Assembly (NCBI RefSeq): GCF_019320115.1
Contig: NC_089593.1
Coordinates: 11,623,908 to 11,687,907 of the forward strand
DNA: 64,000 bases
Direction of reading: 5' to 3'
DNA from: Miscanthus floridulus
Lineage: Eukaryota > Streptophyta > Magnoliopsida > Poales > Poaceae
Under the pieces are notes generated by a model that was given only the letters and a program-made list of their open reading frames with translations, was not told the origin of the DNA and ran no database searches. Shown one piece after another: positions 9,985 to 21,389 of this stretch (within the stretch, counting starts at the first letter, position 1; each line of letters starts with the position of its first letter). The translations under genes were made by a program, and so were the position numbers.

Positions 9985-11107
9985 GTAACTATTTTGGGAT
10001 TCAATAGCTTCACCACTCCATTCGGAACCTATTGCTACACAAGAATGCCGGAGAGCCTAAAGAACGCTGGCACCACCTTCGCCAGAATGACAACTGTTGT
10101 CTTAGGCCCCCAGCTTCAGAAGAACATCATTGCGTATGTCGACGACATAGTAGTGATGAGCAAAACAGAAGAAAACCACTTAGCAGATCTAAAAGAAACC
10201 TTCGCAAATCTCAGACGAAGTGTATCTTCGGTGTCAGCAAAGGAAAAATGCTAGGATACATAGTCAGCACCGAAGGCATAAGAGCAAACCCCGACAAAAC
10301 CGCATCAATAATCTCTATGGCAGAGCCATCCACCAAGAAAGAAGTACAAAAGCTCACTGGAAGAATCGCAGCTCTAAACAGATTCATTTCTAAGTCAGCC
10401 GAGCACAACCTTCCATTCTTCAAAGCACTAAGAGGCGGAGATAGCATCGAATGGGGGCCAGAACAGTCAGAGGCATTCAGGCAACTGAATAAATACATGG
10501 CAGAAAAGTTGATGGTAACGGTGCCAGGTCCGGAGGCCCCACTGCTACTATGTGTAGCAGCCTTCGACCATGCAGTCAGTTGCGTACTTGTGCATGAGGA
10601 AGAGGCACCGAAGGTCATACAACGTCTTGTCTACTTTGTATCCGAGGCACTCACAGGAGCAAAGCTGAACTATACAGAGATCAAAAAAATTGCATATGCA
10701 GTTCTGACCTCCTCAAGAAAACTCAAGCACTACTTTCAAGCGCACGAAATCACAGTGCCAACATCGCAGCCATTAGGAGACATATTAAAGAACAAAGAAG
10801 CCTCCGAAGAATGGGCAAATGGGCTACAGAGCTATCTCAATTTGAAATTACATATGTACCAAGAACAACAATCAAATCCCAGGCCCTCGTAGACTTCATG
10901 GTAGATTGGACACCTCCGGCACAAAACAATTAGCAGCCAAACAAATAAACATGGACAGTATTCACAGATGGGGCTTGGGGCAACTCAGGTGCGGGAGCCT
11001 CCGCAGTGCTAGTAGCGCCATTAGGCCTTTGAGTAAAGTACGTAGCAAGGTTGGAGTTCAGAGCAACAATCAACATAGCAGAATATGAAGGCTTAATTTT
11101 GGGACTC
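9985..11107 (+). mobile_element. Ty3/gypsy (Tat lineage) pol fragment
   Basis: Reverse transcriptase starts in mid-domain (FTTPFGTYCYTRMPE) and includes the active-site YVDD (IIAYVDDIVVMSK). A deletion plus frameshift near 10215 moves to another frame, which continues with GYIVSTEGI, the RT thumb and the first RNase H. From about 10955 a second, archaeal-type RNase H begins (FTDGAWGNSGAGAS, then AEYEGLILGL). The extra RNase H is the hallmark of the Tat/Ogre lineage. The fragment stops at 11107, exactly where the Athila-type LTR starts, so it was the insertion target. Its continuation on the far side is missing because the Athila element is itself cut at 20060. Confidence 0.85.
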
Positions 11108-12429
11108 TGTTGGCATTCCTTAGCGTCACTACTAAGAATAGAGTTTCAAATCTATCCTCGACAATGGCGCTAGAAATGCTTGTTGGTATTTGTTAACGCA
11201 CATAGAAATAATCACTAGGAATGATCCACAAGCACACGGATACCGATGTAGCACTTCACCCGGGAGTATTCTGGAGTATCGTTATTTATATTTTACCATA
11301 GGGAAAACATGTGAGAAACTAAGTCTAAACTTAACCCCTGAGAAGCAACAAGGATGGAGATAATAGGGATATAGAGAAGATCACTAAGGTCTCTAGTTAT
11401 AACCTTCGCAAGCTATGTTATGACTGTTCCAATGGGGACATTACTTAAGAAAAGACAGCAGCAAAGGGTATTTTCCTGAGCAACCAGGTCCTACTTGGCC
11501 TACAAACGGGAGGTGGACTATAGAAGATTCAACAAGGTAAAGTCACCCTCGCGAGCTACCACTGATCCGGAAAGTAGGGTGCATCTATGAGTAACCGAGT
11601 CTAAGCACCACGCTTACACTATGTATACTACTTCAATCAAGGAGCTACCAAGACTAAAGTATTCAAAAGAGTCGCAAACTGGAAGAACAATAATAACAAT
11701 GTTACTTACTTGAATCAGAAGTTGAATACCGGAGAAATCTCAGAAGCAAGCTCCAAAGGAACTTGATCCTACAGGTACAAGCCGTAGAGAAGCCACCAAC
11801 AGGCCGGCAACTCCTCCAAACTCTTCCCTCTCACTCTATCTCTCTACTTCTAAATAAGACTAGCCCTAGTCTTGGAAGACTACAAGACTAATCTTCTCTT
11901 GAATGCTTGGCTCTTGATCCTATCTAGGGTTTCTAGATACTAGAGGAGGATTAGGGTTTCTACCTAGGATGAGGATGCTCTAACCAAGGGGTAGGGTTGT
12001 GCTTATATAGGCCAGGGCCATGCACCAGAAGCCTCGGATCAAACCGGCCTTGATCAACGGCGAAGATGCAAACCCGAAGGCGATGGAGGAACCGACGTAG
12101 AAGCGGGAGCATGCTAGGTGGGCCCTAGGGTCGACCGACCTAGGGTGGGGTCGGCTGACCCTAGCCTATGCTAGGTGGGCCCCACCTTCGGTGGTTCGCC
12201 TTCTGTGTCTTCTAGATTCTTCTTAACTTGGTTTCGCGGTGGAATATGCTTTTTAGCCTGAGATGTGGGTCTTCTTTGGCTCTTTTCCTGTTTACTCCCT
12301 ATAAAACATAGATTCACCAAAACTCATGGAATTATGTTAGTTTAAACCCTATTCTATGTTGGTGATTCCTTTTATACCCTTTTTCATGATTAGTTGATAG
12401 TTAAAATTGTACCATAACTATCGTCAACA
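11108..12429 (-). repeat. Athila-type 3' LTR (1322 bp)
   Basis: In element orientation the LTR begins TGTTGACGATAG (12429) and ends AATGCCAACA (11108). The terminal 65 bp contains a mutated copy of the primer-binding site at 11156-11172. Five bases before it (GACTC) would be the target duplication, but the partner is lost. Confidence 0.85.
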
Positions 12430-12446
12430 AATACCCCCACACTTAG
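12430..12446 (-). promoter_or_regulatory. Polypurine tract of the Athila-type element
   Basis: The minus strand reads TAAGTGTGGGGGTATT directly next to the 3' LTR start, the expected plus-strand priming site. Confidence 0.75.
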
Positions 12447-14268
12447 GCTTTTGCTCGTCCTCGAGAAAAGGATGGATCACTATAATCTTAACCTTAGGAC
12501 AAGATAGCAACATAAACCCTTCCTATTCATACCTGCACTGTAGGATTCAATGTGTCTACTATGAAACTTTGGGCAGTTGAAGAATGGAACAGCTTGAAAC
12601 AGATCACCTTCTTCCTTCAGTCAAGTCAATTGGAGTTTTTGCATAAGTTTTGAAAGAAAACATAGCTTACCTTCTCCTTCTTGTAGTACTATCAATTCAC
12701 TCATGTATGTGGTATTTTTGGATCCTTACCAAGGCATAAATGATTCTGCCTTCTTTTTGCCTACTTCTAAAAGCTTGTGGAGCTCGGGTAGGGATGAAAA
12801 TGAAAACATACTTACATTGCATATATTGTAAAGTCAAAACAAGGATCTAAGGAGAAAGATGCCATACTCTTAGATCAAGATGTGCATGTGTGTGGAATAT
12901 ATGGTGGCTATCCTAATTCTACTATGCTCCTTAACATATGTCTCTCTTGTTTAAAACTTAGAAAACTTTTGCTAGAGAGCATGGGCTATCTTTGTCTCTC
13001 TCTTTTCATGGCGAGCATCTAAGTACCCATTGTTTTAGATATATTGGACACTTGTCCATTTTTTCAATACTTTTCTTTTTACATAGCCACATACCTCTTT
13101 CTAGCAATTGAAACTTTTCAAGAGAGACACACAAGAACTTGGAGCATTTATTCCTAACAAATTTCTTTTTGTGTCTACTCCCAATGTAGGAGTAAAACAT
13201 TTTTGGGTGGATGAAAAATATGTTGTTGCGTACCTCTAGTGTAGGAGCAGCAGATATATGTGAAGTGTACGTGATCTTGATCTTTAGAGCATGATAAATT
13301 TCTCAACAAGGGCCACAAGGGTTGACCAAACTCAATACAAACACAAGCAATATATGTAGAAGGTTTATCTATCCTATATATGGCTTTGGTAGGACATTGA
13401 TTCACTATAGAGGAGAAGTATAGCTATTCATTTTGCTTTTTGAAATAAAATTCTCTAATGATTAGACATCAAGAATCAGGTTTTCATTATTCTTACTATC
13501 TCACATTCCACAACAACTTAAGTGACATAGGGTCCCAAATTTTAAGTTCCCAATAGTAGCAAGACTTTTAGGAAAAGTATTATGTGAGTCTACCCTTAAG
13601 TCAAGGCTACATCAATCTTTCTTTCTTGTTTTAAATTGTCTTATTAAAGGATTTTCAACTCGATTCGAAACAGAAAGTGACATTTATGAAAATAGAGTGG
13701 ATTGGGCTCATACCTGACCATGGATGAAGCGTGAGATGAGGCAATGTTGGGCTAGGTCGGCTGACCTAGAGGGGGTTGGCCGACCTGGCTCAGGCCTGGT
13801 TTAGGGCCCGCTTCGTCATGCGTGATCCCGACGTTGTTCTCTTCCAAATTTCACGACTTTCATGATTATTTCTCGTCTTTTTGTTGTCATGCTTCTCCCC
13901 CACACTTGTTTCCTATTTTCCTTCATACACAGCAAGGTGGAGACAAAAACACATATATCCAGAGAGAATGGAGAATAATGGTAACCCAACTTCCTTTGAT
14001 AAATGAATAAGGCACTTTATTACATAATGTTCTAACCATCTTAGCTAAAAACAACCCTAATGAGCGACATACCTAATGACCTAACTTGTGCCTTATTAAT
14101 CATTGACCTAACTCTAACTTGACTTTCTGTCCTTATTATGGGTATCACGATTGAGAATCTCGAGCTAGGTTGCTAGTTTCTTTCGCTCGGTCTCTGCTAG
14201 GTCTATCCTCTAGTTTGTAGTTAATATGGTCCTAGCGAGAATATGATGGCTCTCTTCTACCGACTTAA
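12447..14268 (-). other. Athila non-coding 3' region
   Basis: About 1.8 kb of AT-rich sequence between the last reading frame and the polypurine tract, with no conserved coding sequence. Athila-group elements commonly have a long spacer or env-like region here. I see no transmembrane-bearing frame. Confidence 0.5.
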
Positions 14269-14341
14269 CTAAACTAGTAAGATATGCAACTTGCTTCTCC
14301 AGGTCTGCCACAATGGTCTTCTAGCGCTTTGGTGCCTACTT

Positions 14342-14779
14342 CTATGGAGGTGGTGCACTCTTCGATGCTTCTTTTGGCAGAATGAACTTGAACTTAGAAG
14401 GATGAGCACGTACTCCATCAATGGTAGGGCGAGGAGTGCCAGAAGTGTACTTGGCATAGACGACTTGGCCTAGCTTGTCATACTTCACTCCCGTCAGTGT
14501 CTCATTGGGCTTCGGAGGGAGCAGCTTGACGTCCTTCGAGAGCTTGATGATCGGGCCCTTTGGTGGAGCATCCTTCAGACGTAGAAGCTCCAACAGCGAT
14601 GGGAGCATTGGTTGGTGAACTTGGGCAAAGTAGGACTGCTCATAGCTCCGTTGCCTTGGTTTAGGTGGGATGACAATGAGAGGAGAAGGCTCTTGAGCAG
14701 GGACGATGGCTAGAGAGTCATCTACTAGAGGTGGTTGGTTGAGATCCATTTTGTAGGGGATGATTTGCTTGTCAGCCAT
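14342..14779 (-). CDS. Short extra ORF downstream of Athila pol (145 aa)
   Basis: An open frame of 145 codons starts MADKQIIPYKMDLNQ at 14779, between pol and the 3' LTR, where Athila-group elements often carry an additional, sometimes env-like gene. It is proline and lysine rich with no signal peptide or membrane segment. A related frame may continue to 14269 after a shift. I do not recognise the protein and do not call it envelope. It could be a gag-like or accessory ORF of the element, or the remnant of a longer one. Confidence 0.4.
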   Translation of the reverse strand: MADKQIIPYKMDLNQPPLVDDSLAIVPAQEPSPLIVIPPKPRQRSYEQSYFAQVHQPMLPSLLELLRLKDAPPKGPIIKLSKDVKLLPPKPNETLTGVKYDKLGQVVYAKYTSGTPRPTIDGVRAHPSKFKFILPKEASKSAPPP

Positions 14780-15095
14780 GGGAGTTCTGAGAGGAGGAGA
14801 GCTCCTATGTAGAAAGGGAGGAAGGCTTTGATGGGATGAGATGGAATGCTAGCAGGGGGTGTTTATATAGGGGGGGTTCAACTTGCACCAGGGGTCGAAA
14901 TCCAACCCTAATGGCTTATCACGGTGGCGAATGATCGAATCTACTAGGTTTATCCAAAATCTAGGAAAATATGCTAGAAGGTTCACAAAGCAGGCGGCGA
15001 GGCGGTACTGGGCTGGGTCAGCCAACCTGACCTGGTGCCAAGTCGCGGGGCCCTTTTTCGTGTTGCCTTCTAACGTAATTCTAATCCCGAAAAAT

Positions 15096-16738
15096 CTAAT
15101 TCCGCTTCGTGGATTGAAAAGAGGGGGGTATAGGCCCACAACTAGGTAAAATGATAAATTCTATTATATCTAATTCATTAGGACCTTTATTGGGCTCTAA
15201 ACAGAGTTTGAGACGGTGACCATTTACCTTGAATAATGTACCTTCGTCGTTTTGAAGTGTTACCGCTCCATGCGATGAACTGCTTATGACTTTGAATGGT
15301 CCTTCCCATTTGCTTCGAAGTTTTCCATGCCCAAATAATTTCACCCTAGAATTAAAAAGTAATACCTTGTCTCCGGGTGCGAAGTCTTTCTTCTTTATCC
15401 TCTTATCGTGCCATCTTTTGGTTCTCTCCTTGTAAATCTTGGAATTGTGATATACTTTTTATCGCCATTCATCAATCTCAGAGAGTTGCATCTTTCTTTT
15501 TATTCCTGCAGCTTCCAAATCCATATTCCATCTTCTAATAGCCCAGTGAGCTTTGAATTCTAGCTCAACTGGTAGGTGATAGGTCTTCCCATAGACAAGG
15601 TGATACGGTGACATTCCAATCAGTGTTTTGTAGGCCGTTCTGTATGCCCACAATGCATCTGGTGATCTATCCTTCCATCCTGCTCCCATTTCATTAACTG
15701 TTTTCTGCAAATATTCTTGATTTTCTTATTTGATGTTTCTGCCTGGCCACTTGTCTGAGGATGATATGGAGTGGCAACATTATGACGGATTCCATGTCTC
15801 GACAAATACTGTTGGAAGCCTTTGTCAATGAAGTGAGATCCTCCATCACTGATCACCATTCTTGGAACACCAAACCTTGGAAATATTGTTTCTTCGAACA
15901 TCCTCTTGGAGCTTCTAGAGTCAGCAGATCTGCATGGCATGGCTTCAACCCATTTGGAAACATAGTCCACTGCCACTAAGATGTACTCGTAGTTCTTTGA
16001 CTTTAGAAATGGTCCCATGTAATCAATACTCTAGACATCGAAGAGCTTAATCTGGAGGTTGTTGGTGAGTGGCATGGCATCTCTTGAATTGATGTTCCCG
16101 TGCCTCTGACATGATCCACACCTACGGATGAAATCCTTCATGTCATCATACATGGTTGGCCAGAAAAATCCACTTTGCCACATTTTTGCATGTGTACGAA
16201 ATGCCCCATAATTACCTCCATATGGTGATGAATGGCATCTTTCAATAATCTTGATTCCTTCTTCAGCTGGTACACACCTTCTGTGGAGTCCATCTAAACA
16301 AACTCTAAAGAGGTACGGTTTATCCCATATGTGGTGACGACTCTCATAAATCAACTTTCTTTTATTCTCCCCTGATGGTACATATCCTGCAACCATAAAA
16401 TTAACAATATTTATGTACCAGGGGTCAGATCGGGTGATCTGATAGATCATGTCATCCCACAACGAATCATTGATGGGCAGCTCCTGCAATTTCTCAAACT
16501 GCATTCTAGATAAGGGATCGGCAATAGAATTTTCTACTCCCTTTTTATCTTTTATTTCTAAGTCAAATTCTTGGAGTAGCAAAATCCATCTTATTAATCT
16601 AGGTTTAGCATGTTTCTTAGTGAGCAGGTATTTTAAAGCAGCATGATCAGTATAAACAATTACCTTTGCTCCTATTAAGTAAGATCTAAACTTATTAAGT
16701 AAAAACAACAGCCATGAGTTCTTTTTTAGTTGTTGCAT
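15096..16738 (-). pseudogene. Athila RNase H end and integrase (broken)
   Basis: The reading continues from RT in shifted frames. RNase H ends near 16500 ([18 protein letters not shown]). The integrase zinc-binding HHCC region follows ([19 protein letters not shown]), then a stop near 16030. The catalytic core lies at 15620-16018 (VAVDYVSKWVEA, VISDGGSHF, HPQTSGQAE), followed by a frameshift to 15459-15710 and a C-terminal piece at 15096-15344 (KWEGPFKV). The catalytic D, D and E are visible, but at least three breaks prevent one protein. Confidence 0.85.
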
Positions 16739-18227
16739 AATTAAGTTGTTGTCCTGTCAAAGTTTTGCTAGCATAAGCAATTGCATGATGGTTTCTATCT
16801 TTTGTTTGTCCCAATACTACCCCCACAGCATAATCACTAGCATCACACATAATTGCAAAAGGCAAATACCAATCAGGGGGTTGAATGATTGGTGTAGAGA
16901 TGAGTGCTTTCTTAAGAATGTTAAAAGATTTCAAGCATGCATCATCAAATTCAAAGGGAACATTCTTGGCCAAAAGATTTGTAAGTGGTTTAGCAATGTG
17001 TGAAAAATCTTTTATGAATCGGCAATAAAAACCAGCATGGCCAATGAAACTTCTAATCCCTCTAACATTTATGGACGGAGGTAATTGTTCAATTACTTCA
17101 ACTTTAGCTCTGTCTACCTCTATCCCTCTTTTAGACACTAAGTGTCCAAGCACTATTCCTTCTCTAACAATAAAATGACATTTTTTCCAATTAAGAACTA
17201 AGTGCTTTTCTTCACATCTTTGCAAAACCTTGTCTAAATTTTCAAGGCAATCATCAAAAGTTTTTCCATAAACAGAAAAGTCATCCATGAAAACTTCCAT
17301 GATTTCTTCAACCATATCAGAAAATATAGACATCATGCATCTTTGGAAAGAAGCTGGAGCATTACACGGTCCAAAAGACATTCTACGGTAAGCATAAGTT
17401 CCATATGGACATGTAAAGGTGGTTTTGCTTTGGTCATCGGGACGGATCGAGATTTGGTGATATCCTGAATACCCATCAAGGAAACAGAAGAAAGAGTGGT
17501 TTGCTAGTCGCTCTAACATTTCATCAATGAAGGGCAATAGGAAGTGATGTTTCTTTGTTGCCTTGTTAAGCTTTCTATAATCTAAGCACATCCACCATCC
17601 AGTGACAGTTCTTTGGGGAATTAATTCGTTCTTGTCATTTTTAACAATAGTCATGCCTCCCTTTTTAGGCACAACTTGAATAGGACTTACCCACTCACTA
17701 TGCGGCACAGGATAAATGATCCTGGCATGCAAGAGTTTTAAGACCTCTTTCTTAACAACCTCTCTCATCACATTATTAAGCCTACGCTGGGGCTCCCTAG
17801 AAGGTATAATGTCTGGATCTGTAGGGATGCGATGGGTGCAAAGAACAGGACTGATTCCTTTCAAGTCTTGAAGTGAGTAGCCAAAAGCTGAGCAATGCTT
17901 TTCTAAGACAGTTATCAAGCGAAGGGTTTCTTCCTGAGAGAGTTTATCACTTATGATCACAGAAGATTCCTGATCATTATTAAGAAAAGCATATCTAAGA
18001 CCGGCAGGTAGAGGTTTGAGCTCAATGGGAGGTTTAGGTGGCTCTAGTAATTCATCGAGAGGTTTGGGTTCTAGTGGATTATCGGCTTCTTCCTCGATGA
18101 AGAACTCAGCATCTTCTTCAAGATTGGGTTCAATTAAGTGATCAAGAGATGGTACCTTATCCTCTTTAATTGGATCAGGCTCATGACATGGCTCAGTCTT
18201 AGCATTTAAAGAATGAGTAATGGACAA
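16695..18227 (-). pseudogene. Athila reverse transcriptase-RNase H
   Basis: An open stretch of 510 codons with an acidic N-terminal linker, an RT entry region (VPKKGGMTIV), the LDYRKLNKAT and FLDGYSGYHQI motifs, the active-site FMDDFSVYG, a thumb region and the start of RNase H (DASDYAVGVVLG). The frame breaks near 16700. FMDD instead of YVDD is normal for the Athila lineage. It is the best-preserved part of the element. Confidence 0.9.
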
Positions 18228-18374
18228 AGGGAGTTTGATGTTTTTCCCAAGATGAATATTTAATTTCCCTATTTGTCCTTCTTGAATAAGCCTTCCAATT
18301 GGTTAGGCTATCAATAGGTCAAACTCCATGATATCAAAGATATAAAAGCTTAAATGAACCATGGTGCTTTTTAC

Positions 18375-18812
18375 CTAGATAGGGAGCACATACAAAATTC
18401 CCAAACTTGTGACAATGCGTCCTGAAGGGCTTTTCAATAGTTTTGTTGTTGGGGTTAATGGCATGTGTTTTAATAAATCATGAGCAAATGATGCAGACAT
18501 GATATTAACACCCACAACTGGATTATAAAGGGCTTCAAAAAGGTCTCTATGAATTTGACAATGAATTGAGATAGAAGGTGAGTCCAAGCGGATCACATAA
18601 GAGGAAAGCTCTAATTCTTCTAACCACTCATTACTTATAATGGATACTAACTCTTTCGTAGTCCTTTTAAGGAAAGCTTTCTCAGAAGGGTCTAAAGGTT
18701 CCTTTTGGAGTGATGATTTCTTAGACTCCTGAGGCTTCTTTACTGAGTAGTAATTAGAGGTATTTCCATATTCGGTAAAAAGTTCATCTTCGAAATCAAG
18801 CATAAAATCCAA
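18375..18812 (-). pseudogene. Athila protease-region fragment
   Basis: A 145-codon frame between gag and RT. The segment with SISIHCQIHRDLF and VVGVNIMSASFAHDLL corresponds to the retropepsin-like region of Athila polyproteins, where the catalytic triad is degenerate. It is separated from gag and RT by stops and belongs to the same dead element. Confidence 0.6.
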
Positions 18813-18899
18813 AGTTAGAGTTTCCTCCTTTTCCAGTGGCTCAGAAATTGGGATAGCTGAAGTTTGTGGTGGATATGAAAAAAGTTCAGGTTTAGCTAT

Positions 18900-19577
18900 C
18901 TAAGATTCTTCCTCTAAAGGATTCTCTTTTGGTGGTTCTTCAGGTTTATCTGCTAGAATTTTGTCTAAGATTTTTCTTGCTTTCGTGGCCGAAATATGCA
19001 AGAATGATCCTCTTGAAGCTACGTTAAGAAACTTTGAGGTTTTCTTTTTAAGACCCATATAGAAGTGTTGAAGAAGAATGGGGTCTTGTAAGGCTAAATC
19101 TAGACCAAAGTCTATAAGAGAGTTAAAACGTTCCCATGACGTGGCCAAAGATTCATTATCTTCTTATTTAAAAGATAGGACCTTGGCTCTAAGGCTGACT
19201 ACTTGAGAGATGGAAAAGAATTCCAAGCAAAAGCTAGAATGTAAAGTTCCTCAGTCTCCCTGCTTTTTCTCTATGGTTCGATTATACCACTTTTTAGCTC
19301 TCCCTTTCAAAGAGAAAGGAAAAAGCTTCCATCTTAAGGTCTCATCGGACATGCCCTCTATACGAAGACAGTCACAGGTCTGCTCGAACTCTTGTAGGTG
19401 AAGGTAAGGATTTTCGTCTACCTTTCCTGAAAAGGATTGGTTCTGGACCATTGCAACCAAACATGGGCTTAGTTCATAGGTAGGTGTTAGGATAGGTTTT
19501 GATGACTCTTTGGGCCTATGGCTGGTGCTCGTGGGTGCGGCGCATTGGTATATGGGGGTGGAATCTATGACATCCAT
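18900..19577 (-). pseudogene. Athila gag (broken)
   Basis: Two frames: 19251-19577 carries the gag core start (FSGKVDENPYLHLQEFEQTC, then LKGRAKKWY), and 18900-19148 continues with SWERFNSLI and LQHFYMGLKKKT. A stop and frameshift between about 19150 and 19250 break it. This is the retrotransposon capsid region. Confidence 0.85.
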
Positions 19578-19667
19578 AAGGATGAAAAAGGAAAATAAGA
19601 AGGTAATAAAAGATAAAAGTATAATACAAGGTTAAGATAGGCTCAAAGTTAACTCAACAACCGTTTT

Positions 19668-19684
19668 CCTCGGCAACGGCGCCA
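19668..19684 (-). promoter_or_regulatory. Primer-binding site (tRNA-Asp type)
   Basis: The plus strand reads CCTCGGCAACGGCGCCA, which equals the 3' end of plant tRNA-Asp with one mismatch, so the minus strand can pair with it. It lies 8 bp inside the 5' LTR edge at 19693. Confidence 0.85.
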
Positions 19685-19692
19685 GAAATGCT

Positions 19693-20060
19693 TGTTGGCA
19701 TTCCTTAGCGTCACAACTAAGAATAGAGTTTCAAATCTATCCCCGGCAACGGTGCTAGAAATGCTTGTTGGTATTTGTTAACGCACACAGAAATAATCAC
19801 TAGGAATGATCCACAAGCGCACGGATACTGATGTAGCACTTCACCCAGGAGTATTCTAGAGTATCGTTATTTATATTTTACCATAGGGAAAACGTGTGAG
19901 AAACTAAGTCTAAACTTAACCCCTAAGAAGCAACAAGGACGGAGATAATAGGGATATAGAGAAGATCACTAAGGTCTCTAGTTCTAACCTTCGCAAGCTA
20001 TGTTATGACTGTTCCAATGGGGACATTACTTAAGAAAAGACACTAGCAAAGGGTGTTTTC
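19693..20060 (-). repeat. Athila-type 5' LTR, truncated
   Basis: It matches 11108-11475 of the 3' LTR and then stops abruptly at about 20060. Like its partner it contains a second, mutated primer-site copy (19741-19757), 48 bp from its end. Confidence 0.85.
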
Positions 20061-20231
20061 TGATGAGGACATGGCCTCCACTCATATGACCATGCTTGGA
20101 GAATCACATGGAGGCCAAGGAGATCAACAAGGGCATCCAAATCGAGAAGGAGGCCCAAAGCTTATCCGGTTCAAGTCGCCATGGTGGAGGCCCAGATCAA
20201 GTTCGAGTCCACCTCTCCATGTCCTCATCAC
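20061..20231. repeat. Short segment with 14-bp inverted ends
   Basis: TGATGAGGACATGG at 20061 is matched by CCATGTCCTCATCA ending at about 20231. The interior looks like grass retrotransposon sequence, but I cannot assign a family. It lies precisely between the cut Athila LTR and the LINE. Confidence 0.4.
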
Positions 20232-20274
20232 AAGGCACAATGTGGTGCTCATGGTTGCTCATGTACATCTAACA

Positions 20275-21072
20275 AACTAGAGAGATCGTTTTGTGTGGGT
20301 TGCATCATAATGGGTTGTTCTTAGTAAATGCCATGTACAGAGCTTTGCTAGGCGTTCAGGCTTTACCGTATAACAATTTAATTTGGAAACTTAAACTACC
20401 TCTCAAAATTAAAGTCTTCATGTGGTACTTGTACAAGGATGTAATATTAACGAAAGATAACTTAGCTAGGCGACAATGGCAAGGAGATACGAAGTGTTGC
20501 TTCTATTCCTCCGAGGAGTCCATACAACATTTACTCTTTCACTGTCATTATGCCAAATTCATGTGGAGAATTGTTCATGTTTCATTTAACCTAAATCCTC
20601 CAAATAGTGTACACAATTTGTTTACAAGTTGGTTGGAAGGGTTAAATAGAAAAATGAAATCTCAAATTCTTGTGGGTGCAAGTGCTATTTGCTGGGCGCT
20701 TTGGCTAACTCGTAATGATATTATGTTTGACAAAGCCATAGCACCATCTTATTTGCAGGTTATCTTCAAAGCGGCCTATTGGACCAGGTACAGGTCCCTA
20801 CTTCAGAAGGAGGAGGATCGCCATTTAGTGAGGATGGGTTGTAGGACTATCGAGACAGCCGTGATGGAGGTGTTTGCAAGACACAGCTGGAGTTTTAGCA
20901 ATAGAATTGCTCTTTAGTTTTTTTGTCCTACTGAAACTTTGTTGGTTTTATGGCTCAAAACTTTGGTTTTGAGGTTCCCTGAAACTTCTTACGCGTGCTT
21001 GTAATAACGAACAACCATATGCATTAATCGATGCAGAAGCTGGGATATTAATATATTCCCTTTTCTAAAAAA
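20275..21072 (+). mobile_element. LINE 3' end (zf-RVT region)
   Basis: A 5'-truncated non-LTR retrotransposon. The plus strand encodes the C-terminal zinc-binding (zf-RVT) region of ORF2: LPLKIKVFMWYLYKDVILT, then CCFYSSEESIQHLLFHC with the Cys/His ligands, then GASAICWALWLTRND, ending ...FSNRIAL at 20917. The 3' UTR runs to the A-rich end near 21072, where methyltransferase-like sequence begins. The left breakpoint of the 12-kb duplication lies inside it (20819-20821). Confidence 0.85.
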
Positions 21073-21200
21073 GCTAGGCTTAGATAAACGAGAAAAAAAT
21101 GGATGGCATGTTATTCGTGGGAGAGGAGATACAAATTACTTCCTCATCCGTTCAATATATCTCACGTAGGAAGTGGAAGATCGAGCATGCAACATCACAC

Positions 21201-21385
21201 TCACTCGTCGGCCCTCGGGGTGCTTGCGAACATGAAGGCCTTGTAGAGTTGTAGGTCAGCTTTCGCACCAGCAACGCCCCTCCCCACCCTTCCTCTAGCT
21301 CCTTCACGATGCGTTCCCCGAGCAGGTCCACGCCCTACTTCTTCACCGATGTCACCATCGCCGATGACCTCATCATGGCGATGGC
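21201..21385 (-). pseudogene. Methyltransferase last-exon fragment (copy 1)
   Basis: Matches the 3' part of the intact methyltransferase gene (28706-28880), including the TPRADE C-terminus and about 120 bp of downstream flank back to 21073. It carries an in-frame stop (AAGAAGTAG) and a small insertion near the TYKAF codons. Similarity ends near 21385. It is an older partial paralogue, left after the LINE and other insertions. Confidence 0.8.
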
Positions 21386-21389
21386 CAAA

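Larger units (their letters stand above)
11108..20060 (-). mobile_element. Athila-type gypsy retrotransposon, degenerate, 5' LTR truncated
   Basis: A minus-strand element: complete 3' LTR at 11108-12429, polypurine tract, a short extra reading frame, pol, protease, gag, primer-binding site and a partial 5' LTR (19693-20060). Overlapping LTR parts differ by roughly 4-5 percent by eye, mostly transitions, so it is old. RT motifs (FMDDFSVYG, TCPYGTYAYRRM) and the Asp-tRNA-type primer site place it in the Athila lineage. Several frameshifts and stops break gag and pol. It inserted into the Tat-lineage element. Its right part, together with the right half of its target, has been lost. Confidence 0.88.

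Noticed and set aside
14342..14779. Calling the extra Athila ORF an envelope gene
   Set aside because: No signal peptide, transmembrane segment or cleavage-type site is visible.
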